A stretch of DNA of 64,000 nt from contig NZ_FNZK01000019.1 in assembly GCF_900109225.1 (NCBI RefSeq), positions 1 to 64,000 on the forward strand, read 5' to 3'. Both the position numbers and the translations under genes were made by a program. Shown here piece after piece: positions 8,204 to 17,743 of the stretch. A model generated the notes under the pieces. The model was given only the letters and a program-made list of their open reading frames with translations. It had not been told where the DNA came from and did no database searches. Position 1 is the first letter of the stretch, and every line of letters starts with the position of its first letter. This DNA comes from Propionispira arboris. GTDB lineage: Bacteria; Bacillota; Negativicutes; Selenomonadales; Selenomonadaceae.

Positions 8204-11092
8204 TTATTCTAACTGTGCAATTTTATCTAAAATAATATTTTGAAAATCATCTTGATTTGTACAACTTTTAATTTTGACCATAAATTCATGGTCACGTAAA
8301 AGTTGCAGCATATTTTTTACAACTTCCTGGTCATTTGATTTAAAAACTGGCATAAAGATAAAATTAACATTTCCGACGCCCCAGTCAATCGGATTTTTCA
8401 ACTTCACAAAAACAAAACTCGTGCGATTCACAGCAATTGAATTACCATGCGGTACTGCTGTATTTCCCTCACTAAAAGTAGGCAATAAAGCTTCTCGATC
8501 GAGTACCGACTGTAAATATTCTTTTTCAACATACCCTTTATTAATCAGCAAAGAACAAATATACTCTAAAATTTCATTTTTAAAATAAATAGCAGGTTCA
8601 AATAACATAAAATCACGAGTTATATTGCGTTCATATTTCGTAAGTTCTGATTCATGCCTTGTTTCAAAATAAAGTTCAATGTTTTTCAATAGATTTTTGT
8701 CATAATTAATAAAAGTAGTCCCAGCAATTTTAGGATTCATCGTCCCGACAATTAATACATTATGTTCTTTCTGAAAATCGGTGATTTCATTCAGCAAATT
8801 TTCATCAAGGGCACTCATAACATAACAAGGGATATGCGTATACTCTTTTTTAATCACCTCACCAATATGCTTGGCATTGCCTTCGCCAGTCAGACACATC
8901 GCAATAATCAAATTTGCTTTATGACTATTTTCTTTTTCAGTAAAGTACAAATCACCCAACTTATCTTTTTTTAAGTAAAAATAGATTTCATCTAAAGTAT
9001 CTTCCCCTAAAGATACCCGCCGCGTAGCTTCAAGCCCCAAAACAAGATCAACACGATTGAGAGTCTTTGTCTTGATATGAGTCTGCTCGTAAACGATATC
9101 ACCAATATTGCTCAAAGATCCCATATCTACTAAGAACAAAACCCCACGTCCCTGATCGATAACCTTAGCCAGTTCAATCGCTTTATTATAAATATTGATT
9201 GGTTTTTCCGTTAATGGCATATCAAGCGCAATAGGGAAATTCGTTCCGAGCAGATCTTTAATAACCTTTACTGTTTCACTGGCAATATAACCATGCGAAA
9301 TCATAATTAAGCCAATTCTTGTTTTTAAAGTTTCAGAATTAAAAGCAGATTTGATATATAAAGCAATAAACGCAACCTCATCTTCGGGAATATTAATATT
9401 TTCTTGCTGTTCAAGGCGCTTGGTAGCTGCTAAAGCAATCGAATATTCAGCCGCAAACTCACGTTTAATCTTATCCAGATGAATATTAATGATTTTCTGA
9501 TTCAAACGTATTCTCTTTATAGCCTCTTCCAGATGAATTGCCAAATATTTAAATGCACTACGATTGATTTGGAGTCCTGCTTCTTTTTCAATAAGCTCTT
9601 GCATCAAAAACTTCACTTCAGACATAACCGTTTCACTGACGAAACTGCATAAATTATTCATTGAAAAAAGGTCTGGCTGTCTAATATCATTTACATTTAA
9701 ACTTGTAAAGCGATTTATAACAAATGCCCAGAGAATATTTTCTATTTCACCTTCCGATAAATTCAATATTTTGAGTTCATCGTATTTTGCTTCGATACTC
9801 TGATACATATCTTGTATATCTGGATCTTGCTCTTCTATAGGAAACGAGGCTGCCAGATTATCAGGCTTAAAAGGAATCAGCATTAAATTATTTAAATATT
9901 TTCTAATTTCCGAATGGTTTTCATCCATTAAAGTCTTTTCATCGACGGAATCAATCAGTTTTAAAATTTCATTCACATCGATCGAAACTAGACGATCTGC
10001 CTTGTTATGCATAACTTTCAGAAAAGATCTGGCACAGAGCACTTGAATCATGTTCTGTAATTCCCCAATATTGCCATTAAATTTATTAAGTGCCAAAATT
10101 TCAACCACATTTTTATCTACAAAAATTTTACAATTAATTCGATTACATTCTTGTTGGAAAATTCGATATATTAAGTCAACTTTTTCTTTTAAAAATCGTT
10201 CACGCAAGGAAGGCAGATAAATCACCATTGGTATACGGCGACGAAAGGTAAGCAATAAATTTGTTTCTATGTTTTCAGTTGTAGCACCAACTAACATAAT
10301 ACTTACTTTCCGTTCACCGCTGCTTTCGCCTAACCGCCTAAAACTGCCTCGATCTAAAATAGAAAACAATATTTCCTGTCCTTTTGGCGGTAAACGGTGA
10401 ATTTCGTCTAAAAACAGCATGCCGCCATCAGCTTGTTCCACCAAACCGGGGCTATCATTTACTGCACCCGTAAAAGCTCCCTTTTTATAACCAAATAAAA
10501 GCGACAATAACAATTGCGGATTATCCGCATAATCCGCACAATTAAATACAACAAACTCAGCATTAGCCCGTAAAATACTTTCCTGCTCAGCAAATTGATA
10601 CATTTTTTTTGAAAATAAACTTTTTCCCACACCGCTTTCGCCAACAATCAAGGTCGGTAAACCTTTGGGCGGATACAATATTGCTGATTTTGCCTGTTCA
10701 ATTGAATTTTTCAAACTGCCCTTATACCCAATTAAATCTGTAAAAGGATCTTTCATGGCATGATTCTCTACAGCCACATCAAAAGTTGTTTCTTCTTTTG
10801 ACAAAACCTCTTCTACAACCCGACGTGATATAGTAAACCCCTGTTCTAATAACGCTCTTGTTATATCAGCAATATTGATTGTTTTAGCATTTTTCTCAAT
10901 GGCTAAAATTGCCGATTTTAAATAAGGATACCTTCGTTGCCGAGAATTAAGAATATTTAATTCTTTTCTGATATTCGTAATATTTTCTCGTGTCGTATTC
11001 AAGAATTTAGCAATTTCCATATCTGTTAAAGGATTTTTTTTATTTTCTGTGTTGATGATATTAATGATCTTATTCTGCATCTCCATAAACAT
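8204..11092 (-). CDS. LevR-like sigma-54 activator with PRD and PTS domains
   Basis: 962 aa. Order of domains: N-terminal helix-turn-helix (about 20-55), AAA+ ATPase with Walker A GESGVGKS (151-158), GAFTGA loop (205-210) and Walker B MLFLDE (225-230), PRD region with His520, EIIA-Man-like domain around SHGY (His600), a GatB-like domain with AMCLTGEGNA, and a C-terminal EIIA-Fru/Mtl-like domain with AVPHGN (His882). Such proteins activate sigma-54 PTS operons and are tuned by phosphorylation on PRD and PTS-domain histidines. It sits directly upstream of the PTS operon and its -24/-12 promoter. ATGs at 11092, 11086 and 11080 all lie near AGGAGGAG, so the exact start is unsettled. Confidence 0.93.
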   Translation of the reverse strand: MFMEMQNKIINIINTENKKNPLTDMEIAKFLNTTRENITNIRKELNILNSRQRRYPYLKSAILAIEKNAKTINIADITRALLEQGFTISRRVVEEVLSKEETTFDVAVENHAMKDPFTDLIGYKGSLKNSIEQAKSAILYPPKGLPTLIVGESGVGKSLFSKKMYQFAEQESILRANAEFVVFNCADYADNPQLLLSLLFGYKKGAFTGAVNDSPGLVEQADGGMLFLDEIHRLPPKGQEILFSILDRGSFRRLGESSGERKVSIMLVGATTENIETNLLLTFRRRIPMVIYLPSLRERFLKEKVDLIYRIFQQECNRINCKIFVDKNVVEILALNKFNGNIGELQNMIQVLCARSFLKVMHNKADRLVSIDVNEILKLIDSVDEKTLMDENHSEIRKYLNNLMLIPFKPDNLAASFPIEEQDPDIQDMYQSIEAKYDELKILNLSEGEIENILWAFVINRFTSLNVNDIRQPDLFSMNNLCSFVSETVMSEVKFLMQELIEKEAGLQINRSAFKYLAIHLEEAIKRIRLNQKIINIHLDKIKREFAAEYSIALAATKRLEQQENINIPEDEVAFIALYIKSAFNSETLKTRIGLIMISHGYIASETVKVIKDLLGTNFPIALDMPLTEKPINIYNKAIELAKVIDQGRGVLFLVDMGSLSNIGDIVYEQTHIKTKTLNRVDLVLGLEATRRVSLGEDTLDEIYFYLKKDKLGDLYFTEKENSHKANLIIAMCLTGEGNAKHIGEVIKKEYTHIPCYVMSALDENLLNEITDFQKEHNVLIVGTMNPKIAGTTFINYDKNLLKNIELYFETRHESELTKYERNITRDFMLFEPAIYFKNEILEYICSLLINKGYVEKEYLQSVLDREALLPTFSEGNTAVPHGNSIAVNRTSFVFVKLKNPIDWGVGNVNFIFMPVFKSNDQEVVKNMLQLLRDHEFMVKIKSCTNQDDFQNIILDKIAQLE

Positions 11093-11835
11093 ATCTCCTC
11101 CTCTATATTATAGTAAGCAAGATGTATGCCATACTTTTCTGAGTTTTTTATCAGATCCATATCGCGTTATTACGTTTGCTATTTAACATCTTATACAAAA
11201 TGTAAATATTAGAGTATATTCGCATTTTGTAATGTATAAAATGTAAGCAGGAATTAAACTAAAGTATACCCCATAGGAAAGATACGGAATCTTCATCCCA
11301 TGGAGTTATATTTTTAGTATCGTTAGATAATCCGGTTCATACTTTAACGTATGAAGCACGTTCAATCATAATGTTATCTTTTAAAATATAGCACCGTGCC
11401 TTTTTTCGACCAATATGATATCCAGCTTGAGCTGTGATGATATTTCGTAAGCACCCCTGCAGGATTATCAGTGTGGATATGGTCGATAAACTCAAATCTG
11501 ATTTTAATTTAGCTGAGAATTTTTTCTTTTATGTGACATATAACAAACCCTCTTTCTGTAATATTTTAGTATAGCAGATTCATTATACTCTTATTCAGAA
11601 AGTGTCTTCTTTTATACTACCATTTGACGACAAAACAGCCGAAAATCAACGATTAAAACCGTTGGTCTTCAGCTGTTTTTCTATAATCTCACATTACAGA
11701 TTCATCTTTAAAACTAAAAACAAATTTCATTATTTCAAGGTTAGACATAAAAAAAATCCCCTGAGCCCTACTTTCACAACAATCACCTAAAAATGATATT
11801 TTAAAGCTCACAATCCTTTGAAGTTTTAGGAATTT
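11093..11835. other. 743-bp intergenic region without a supported gene
   Basis: Contains the promoter region of the sigma-54 activator near 11093-11290. Between about 11290 and 11530 the minus strand has short open stretches in two frames, each ended by stops, that look like a decayed coding fragment I could not identify. The 3' end holds a terminator hairpin (11632-11680). Confidence 0.5.
11632..11680. terminator. Bidirectional terminator downstream of the DUF4153 gene
   Basis: Arms AACAGC..GAA..CAACG and CGTTG..TTC..GCTGTT form an imperfect 18-position stem with T-runs on both sides (GTTTTT on plus, TTTTG on minus). It lies about 155 bases past the stop of the minus-strand DUF4153 gene. 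Confidence 0.6.
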
Positions 11836-13593
11836 TCAATGATTCTTCATTTTGACCAACAAGGAACAATCCAGCGATTGAGTATTAATTACACCTTCAT
11901 CATCAGTCCCAGAAATGCTTTTGACAAAATAAATAACTTTTACATTTTCATTTTCATCTGTAACCATCATATCTTCTGTTTTTTTTACAGAATTGGTTTG
12001 ATTCGCAGTATGTATTTTCTGCGCAATATCATTGATCTTTTTGGCGTAAATAACTTGGCCGTTTTCTAGGATCTTAACTTCACTGTCTTTCCCTGTACAC
12101 ACAACAGAAATGGGTATTTCCGGTTTCTCTATTTGACTATTTATTGTGGACAGCTCGAATAAATAGTCAAACCCATTGATACTTGCGACTTTTTCTTGTT
12201 CTTGCATGACATGATTAAAATATTTCGCTGCGTTTCCATTAAGGCCATTATTATCAGTTGGTGAAAATCCAAATACTGTTTTAAACTCGCCTATTTTAAA
12301 ATTTTGCGGAAGAATTTTCACTTCATCCAACTTATGATAGCTGTTAAAGTAATAAAGAATATTCGTAATTTCCTTTTTATCGTCTACTGTAATCTCGGGA
12401 TTCATTTTACTTATTTTACCATTTTCTATCATATCATATTTACTAATAATTTTTTCAAGTCTCATACTTTGACTCGTTGTAGAAACCGAAAAACAACTCC
12501 ATGGTCCCATCACCGACAGCAATGATAAAATCGCTAGCGAAATGGGTAAGACAATATTTCTAGGAGTTTTATGGGTAATGAAATATATCATACTACTTAC
12601 CAGCCAAAGCCCTGTAAGAAAAACAAAGTAGCGATTTTCCGTAATGCCATAGGCATTAACTCGCATACCTAACGACAAAAACATCATTGCCAATAAGGGC
12701 AATACCACAATGGGGAATACTTTAATAAATTTATTTGCCCAAGAGCTCGTATGACACATTGGGAAAATAGCAAACATAACGGTAACACCGAGTAAGGAAT
12801 ACCATATCACAAGATTTGTGACGATTCCTGCTGGCCATTCCATTTGAATCAGTATTTTAGCAAAATAAATATACAATGTAGTGGAATATGCCACAATTAA
12901 GGGCATTATGATGTAAAGTAATAATACTTTGAGAACTTTAGGATAGGACGAAATGGAAAGTTCCTTATCCTGTTTTGGTATATCCCCCAAGAAAAATACA
13001 GGAGCAAAAATTCCAGTTATAAGCAGTCCAATATCAAAATAAGCCTCAAAAGAAACCGTAATTAAAAAGAGTACGTGTATCATCTCGAGTATAGCTGCAA
13101 GCCCTGCATACAATATTACGGAATATAAATAGGTAACAAAAAATCTTGTTACTAAATGAACAATATAGAGCTCGTAGTTGTCTTTTTTGTAGAAATAAGG
13201 GATGAGAAGAAACATACAATAAAACGAAATCGTAACCGCTGTATATCGAATCCACGCTGTGATTTGCAGATCTGCCAGCAAAAATGCGTAGTAAAGCCAT
13301 AATCCACCTATTGCGATCCCATAGATCATACATTTTTCACGGTTGGTTAAGGATGGTCTTCTTTCAAAAAAAACTTTGATACTTAACGATACAGGAATCG
13401 CTAATCCTAAAATCATACAAAGATGTTGCAGTAAATTTCTGTTTTCTTCTGTTAATGCGCTGAGCATATGCTGTTCCACACCGAGAATAACGGCAATAGC
13501 CGTTGATAGCAAGATTGTCACGGGGAATCGTTTACTGCTTGCAATAAATTTTGCTACTAATCCCTGACAAAATGAAATGATTTTTTCTAACAT
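11836..13593 (-). CDS. DUF4153 family membrane protein
   Basis: 585 aa. The first 350 residues or so are a polytopic membrane domain with roughly ten to eleven segments; the remainder (about 370-585) is a soluble domain, probably extracellular, with GPWSCFSVSTTSQS at the junction. This layout matches DUF4153, a family of unknown function common in Bacillota and Bacteroidetes. AGAGGAGG precedes the ATG. It stands alone between long intergenic regions. Confidence 0.8.
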   Translation of the reverse strand: MLEKIISFCQGLVAKFIASSKRFPVTILLSTAIAVILGVEQHMLSALTEENRNLLQHLCMILGLAIPVSLSIKVFFERRPSLTNREKCMIYGIAIGGLWLYYAFLLADLQITAWIRYTAVTISFYCMFLLIPYFYKKDNYELYIVHLVTRFFVTYLYSVILYAGLAAILEMIHVLFLITVSFEAYFDIGLLITGIFAPVFFLGDIPKQDKELSISSYPKVLKVLLLYIIMPLIVAYSTTLYIYFAKILIQMEWPAGIVTNLVIWYSLLGVTVMFAIFPMCHTSSWANKFIKVFPIVVLPLLAMMFLSLGMRVNAYGITENRYFVFLTGLWLVSSMIYFITHKTPRNIVLPISLAILSLLSVMGPWSCFSVSTTSQSMRLEKIISKYDMIENGKISKMNPEITVDDKKEITNILYYFNSYHKLDEVKILPQNFKIGEFKTVFGFSPTDNNGLNGNAAKYFNHVMQEQEKVASINGFDYLFELSTINSQIEKPEIPISVVCTGKDSEVKILENGQVIYAKKINDIAQKIHTANQTNSVKKTEDMMVTDENENVKVIYFVKSISGTDDEGVINTQSLDCSLLVKMKNH

Positions 13594-13798
13594 ATGTACC
13601 TCCTCTAACTATATAGGGGGCTGGAAATGCTTCCTTTTCCGAACAGCAATTTACTATCAATCCAACCATATATCTTAAAATTAAACAAACTAAGCCTAAA
13701 TATATTTTCCCTATAAATTCGCAAACCCCTCTTTATTGAGTGAAAGCCGACAAAATCCACTTCATTTGGTCTTGAAAAATTTACAGTATCATAAATTC

Positions 13799-13849
13799 AA
13801 GGTATCTCTTATGTTGGAACTACTGCCCCAGCACAAGAGATACCTTTTT
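13799..13849 (+). terminator. Orphan intrinsic terminator (plus strand)
   Basis: AAGGTATCTCTT (13799-13810) pairs exactly with AAGAGATACCTT (13835-13846), with further TGG/CCA pairing inside, followed by a T5 run. No plus-strand gene lies upstream: the flank is the 5' side of the divergent DUF4153 gene. It may end a small RNA, or be the relic of a lost gene. Confidence 0.6.
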
Positions 13850-14047
13850 GCCTATAAAAATTTTATAATATAATATCGTACAATATATTACACAAATCAT
13901 AAAATATGGTATAATAGTCCTATTCTTAATTACTTTTTATACACAACAGGGATATTACCTCACCCCAACATACATCATAAATATTATGTATGTTACAAAT
14001 AAAAAACAGACATTTATTTCTTATTAAATTGGTGGTTTATGTGGAGC

Positions 14048-14142
14048 ATTACATTATTGGGTTTGAACGAGCCTACGCGTAATGAATATTACAGATAGGA
14101 CCAATAAGCCATGTTTCTCAGCGAAACATGGCTTTATTATTG
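14048..14142 (+). promoter_or_regulatory. Structured leader with terminator upstream of the chemoreceptor gene
   Basis: TTATTGG (14054-14060) pairs with CCAATAA (14101-14107); nested inside are CCTA/TAGG (14072-14075, 14096-14099) and GTAAT/ATTAC (14079-14083, 14088-14092). A second ATTAC at 14048-14052 could compete for GTAAT. Directly after comes an intrinsic terminator: AAGCCATGTTTC, loop TCAGC, GAAACATGGCTTT. The mcp start is about 100 nt further on. This looks like a transcription attenuator or riboswitch, but I cannot match it to a known class. Confidence 0.45.
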
Positions 14143-14239
14143 AAATCTTCTTGTTCAAAAATGGAACATATAATAAAAAATACGTATTATATGTTATAAA
14201 ATATATAATATTTCGAAATTCGAGGAGGTACTTATTAAT

Positions 14240-15961
14240 ATGGATTGGTTTAATAACTTACAAGTTAAACAAAAATTGACGCTTTTAATTGCTGTATTTG
14301 TTTTTGCCATTATTGGTGTCTCATTAGCGAACAACCTAGAATTAAAGCAAAGCAGCTCTCGAATGGATCAGCTTTACACAACGAATGTAAAACAAATTCA
14401 ATTGGCTTATAAGGACAAAGTATTATTACATCAAACCGTAGAAACCATATATGCTTTAATAATTTCAACTGAAGCTAGCGAAAATCAAAGACTCAAAACG
14501 GATCTCGCTGAAATAAGAAAAGAATTAGATGAAAATATTGCAACCTACGAAAAGCTGCCATTGACAGCAGCACAAGTTAGCGATATAAATGCCCTAAAAG
14601 ATTCTGTACAAAAATACCGTGCTGTTAACAATCAAATAATCGACCTAGCAACACAAAATAAAAATCAAGAAGCATATGCTTTATCTAAAAAAGAAGCAGC
14701 ACCACTATTGAAAAATATTTTAGTTGCTGGAGATAAAATTGCAAATGATTCGGATCAAGGCGCCGCTGAAATGAATGAATTCGGTAAGACCGAAATAGTA
14801 AAATCAGTATGGACATCTAGTATAATTACCTTAATTGCCATCTTATTAGGTTTAAGTATAGGTATATTAACGGTTAAGCAAATAGGAAACAGATTAAAAA
14901 CGACTGTAAATTTCTTGACACATCTTGCTGATGGAAATTTTTCAAATAATATTTCAGAAAAAAGCCTGCTAGATAGAAGCGAATTTGGTATATTATCTCA
15001 GTCCGTGGATAAAATGACTCGTAACATAAGAAAATTAATTCAACAAATTTTAGCTGCGGCTGAACAAATGGCTTCTTCTTCGCAACAACTCACAGCAAGT
15101 GCAGAACAATCTTCTCAGGCGGCTACACAGGTAGCAGAATCAACGACGCATGTAGCTGATAGTAGTACGAAACAACTCAAACTTATTGAACATACAGCTT
15201 CGGTTGTTAGTGAAATGATTCAGGGGATTAATACGGTAACTAAAAATATACAGACAGTCAATGACTCTGGTAAAAGAACTTCTGATACAGCACTTGAAGG
15301 AACAAAGGCTATTAAAACAACGATAGAACAAATGGCACGTATTGGTGAAAAAACTGAAAATGCTGCAGAAGTCATTCATGCTTTAAGTCAGTATTCGAAA
15401 GAGATTGATAAAATCATAGGTATAATTTCCTCTATCGCCGATCAAACAAACCTTTTAGCTTTAAATGCCGCTATAGAAGCAGCACGAGCTGGCGATGCTG
15501 GACGAGGCTTTTCTGTTGTTGCCGAAGAAGTCAGAAAATTAGCAGAACAATCTGCTCAATCTACAAAAGAAATTGTAGATTTAATAAAAAATGTTCAAAT
15601 AAACACAGAAAAAGCTGTTTCATATATGAATGAAAATAAAAAAGAGGTTCAATCTGGCGAGGATTTTGCTAATAGTGCAGGCGATAAATTTAACAATATC
15701 TTTACTATGATTACAGAAATAGGAAATGGCATCGAAGAAATTACAGCTTCAACGACTCAATTGGATGCTGGAACAAAGCGTGTTGTTGAATCATCAAACA
15801 ATATAGATAAAGAATCCCGTAAAGCCGCTAGTGAAACACAGACAATTTCAGCGGCAACAGAAGAGCAATCTGCTTCAATGGAAGAAATCGCTAGTGCAAG
15901 CACACATTTAGCAAAAATGGCGGAAGACTTGCAAACTATTGTACGCAAATTTAAAGTGTAA
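14240..15961 (+). CDS. Methyl-accepting chemotaxis protein with four-helix-bundle sensor
   Basis: 573 aa. Membrane segment 1 is at about 13-31 and segment 2 at about 190-211, enclosing a 4HB_MCP-like extracytoplasmic helical sensor. A HAMP domain follows (about 212-265), then a long signalling coiled coil with the conserved hairpin tip [20 protein letters not shown] and [18 protein letters not shown]. It would sense a ligand at the cell surface and signal to CheA/CheW, whose genes are not in this window. GGAGG lies upstream of the ATG. A close paralogue, cut after the second membrane segment, is at 23221-23856. Confidence 0.95.
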   Translation: MDWFNNLQVKQKLTLLIAVFVFAIIGVSLANNLELKQSSSRMDQLYTTNVKQIQLAYKDKVLLHQTVETIYALIISTEASENQRLKTDLAEIRKELDENIATYEKLPLTAAQVSDINALKDSVQKYRAVNNQIIDLATQNKNQEAYALSKKEAAPLLKNILVAGDKIANDSDQGAAEMNEFGKTEIVKSVWTSSIITLIAILLGLSIGILTVKQIGNRLKTTVNFLTHLADGNFSNNISEKSLLDRSEFGILSQSVDKMTRNIRKLIQQILAAAEQMASSSQQLTASAEQSSQAATQVAESTTHVADSSTKQLKLIEHTASVVSEMIQGINTVTKNIQTVNDSGKRTSDTALEGTKAIKTTIEQMARIGEKTENAAEVIHALSQYSKEIDKIIGIISSIADQTNLLALNAAIEAARAGDAGRGFSVVAEEVRKLAEQSAQSTKEIVDLIKNVQINTEKAVSYMNENKKEVQSGEDFANSAGDKFNNIFTMITEIGNGIEEITASTTQLDAGTKRVVESSNNIDKESRKAASETQTISAATEEQSASMEEIASASTHLAKMAEDLQTIVRKFKV

Positions 15962-16060
15962 AATTCGGTTCGCTTCATACCTATGTTGTCCTGTATCAGT
16001 ATAATAAATTATGACATTTTAAGTGTTTCTTCTTCCGGGATAATAGTATATCATTTAAAG

Positions 16061-16100
16061 AAAAGACCTCTCATCCAAAAAAGGATCAGAGGTCTTTTCT
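16061..16100 (+). terminator. Terminator after the chemoreceptor gene
   Basis: AAAAGACCTCT.ATCC pairs with GGAT.AGAGGTCTTTT, followed by CTTGTC. It lies 100 bases past the mcp stop codon. Confidence 0.85.
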
Positions 16101-16234
16101 TGTCTGCAATTAAATAGAATTTTTTTATCCGCCTGCTTCTCGTTATCATGAATCTTTGTAACTTCATATTCTTTTTAAAAAAGGGATGTTCTTACAATAA
16201 AGAGAATATATAGTTCTAAAAGGTGGTGATATCA

Positions 16235-17740
16235 TTGCGCATCTTTCATAAATTTGCACTCTTACTTATCATATTAATGCTCAGCAGTACGTTACTTCAA
16301 TTTATACTTTTCGATAAATTTGTTATGTCAAATCTTGATGATCTAATACTATCTATCAATGAACGGGCTGCAAAAAATTTTGCCGTACAACTTTCTTCCG
16401 CCTTGGAAAATATTGAATATACCTTAAAAAAAACTGCAAATACCCCTGCTATTTGGCAAAATCAAAAAGAATTAGATCTTATGAATGAGATAACACCAAA
16501 TATAACCGTCATGGCAGTTTTAGATTTACAGGGGAATTTCATTAGAATTAGTGGAATACCCGATCTCCCCACCGTCAATCTAGCAAAACGAGATTTTTTT
16601 CAGGCAGCCCTTCAAGGTGAAACCTCCATTACCGACGTCTATATCAATACGGCTGGTTATCAAATCATCGCCATCGCAACACCTATTTTGCAAGATGGCA
16701 TAATTACAGGTGTGCTTATCGGTTCAATTCGTATCCATGAAAATAGTTTCCCCTTGGTTTTTGACAATACGATTTTTGGTCGTGATGGTTATATATCCGT
16801 TATTGACAAACAGGGTACTATTCTTTATCATCATCTAGCAGAACGAATCGGACAAAAATCATCTATATTTTCAATAATTTCAGATCAAAATGGTGCGCTA
16901 ATTCATACCAACCCTTTCGGGCAAGAAAATTACGTAGGTTATAGCAAGGTTCCAACATTAGACTGGCTGGTTACCGTCAATCTTCCTACTTCTGAATTAA
17001 CTGGATTTCGTCAATTATTATTTTATCAAAATATGATATCAGCTCTTATTATCACAATTGTATTGATCACGATTGCAATCTATACAATTCGTCGGGTCAC
17101 GGACCCTATTGAGCGTTTAATTTCAGCATTCGCATTAATCCGTCAGGGAAAATACAAAGAAATTAATACAATGGACTATGCCGGAGAATTTCATGAAATG
17201 ATTCATGCTTACAATTCAACGATATCCATACTGCAAAAACTGCATATTTCACTAAAAGAAAAATCGGAATTAGATAGTTTAACCAAAGCGTATAATCGCC
17301 GTGCTTTTGACAGGTTAGCTAAAAAACTGGATCAAGAAATCCAAGCCCATGCAGTAGACCAAATTGTTGTAATGATTTTAGATCTTGATTTTTTCAAAGA
17401 ACTAAATAACTCGCAGGGGCATGCAAGCGGAGATGATACCTTGCAAAATTTCACTGAACTATGCCAAGCTGTAGCCGGAATTAAGTCCGTCTTTCGTTTT
17501 GGTGGTGATGAATTTACGATTATTCTACGAAATATCTCTCTAAAAGAAGCTCAGCATACTGCCGAAGAAATTCGGTCACTGTGCCAAAAAGCACTAGCTC
17601 CATGTACAACTAGTATTGGAATTGCAAGCTATCCTGAAAATGCTGCTACAATAAGAGATTTACTACTCGCAGCCGATAAAGCCTTGTACATCAGCAAAAA
17701 AAATAGAAACAGCATTACCATGGCTGATACACAAGCTTGA
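16235..17740 (+). CDS. Membrane diguanylate cyclase with dCACHE sensor
   Basis: About 501 aa. N-terminal membrane segment (about 8-27), an extracytoplasmic Cache-type sensor (about 45-270), a second membrane segment (about 275-295), a HAMP-like linker with RRVTDPIERL, and a C-terminal GGDEF domain with canonical RFGGDEF and DLDFFKELN. It makes c-di-GMP from two GTP. No RxxD inhibitory site is obvious five residues before the motif. A TTG at 16235 has AAGGTGGTG at ideal distance; GTGs at 16223 and 16226 lie inside that binding site. It converges on the multicopper oxidase gene with only three bases between stops. A c-di-GMP riboswitch lies 2 kb away. Confidence 0.93.
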   Translation: MRIFHKFALLLIILMLSSTLLQFILFDKFVMSNLDDLILSINERAAKNFAVQLSSALENIEYTLKKTANTPAIWQNQKELDLMNEITPNITVMAVLDLQGNFIRISGIPDLPTVNLAKRDFFQAALQGETSITDVYINTAGYQIIAIATPILQDGIITGVLIGSIRIHENSFPLVFDNTIFGRDGYISVIDKQGTILYHHLAERIGQKSSIFSIISDQNGALIHTNPFGQENYVGYSKVPTLDWLVTVNLPTSELTGFRQLLFYQNMISALIITIVLITIAIYTIRRVTDPIERLISAFALIRQGKYKEINTMDYAGEFHEMIHAYNSTISILQKLHISLKEKSELDSLTKAYNRRAFDRLAKKLDQEIQAHAVDQIVVMILDLDFFKELNNSQGHASGDDTLQNFTELCQAVAGIKSVFRFGGDEFTIILRNISLKEAQHTAEEIRSLCQKALAPCTTSIGIASYPENAATIRDLLLAADKALYISKKNRNSITMADTQA

Positions 17741-17743
17741 TTA

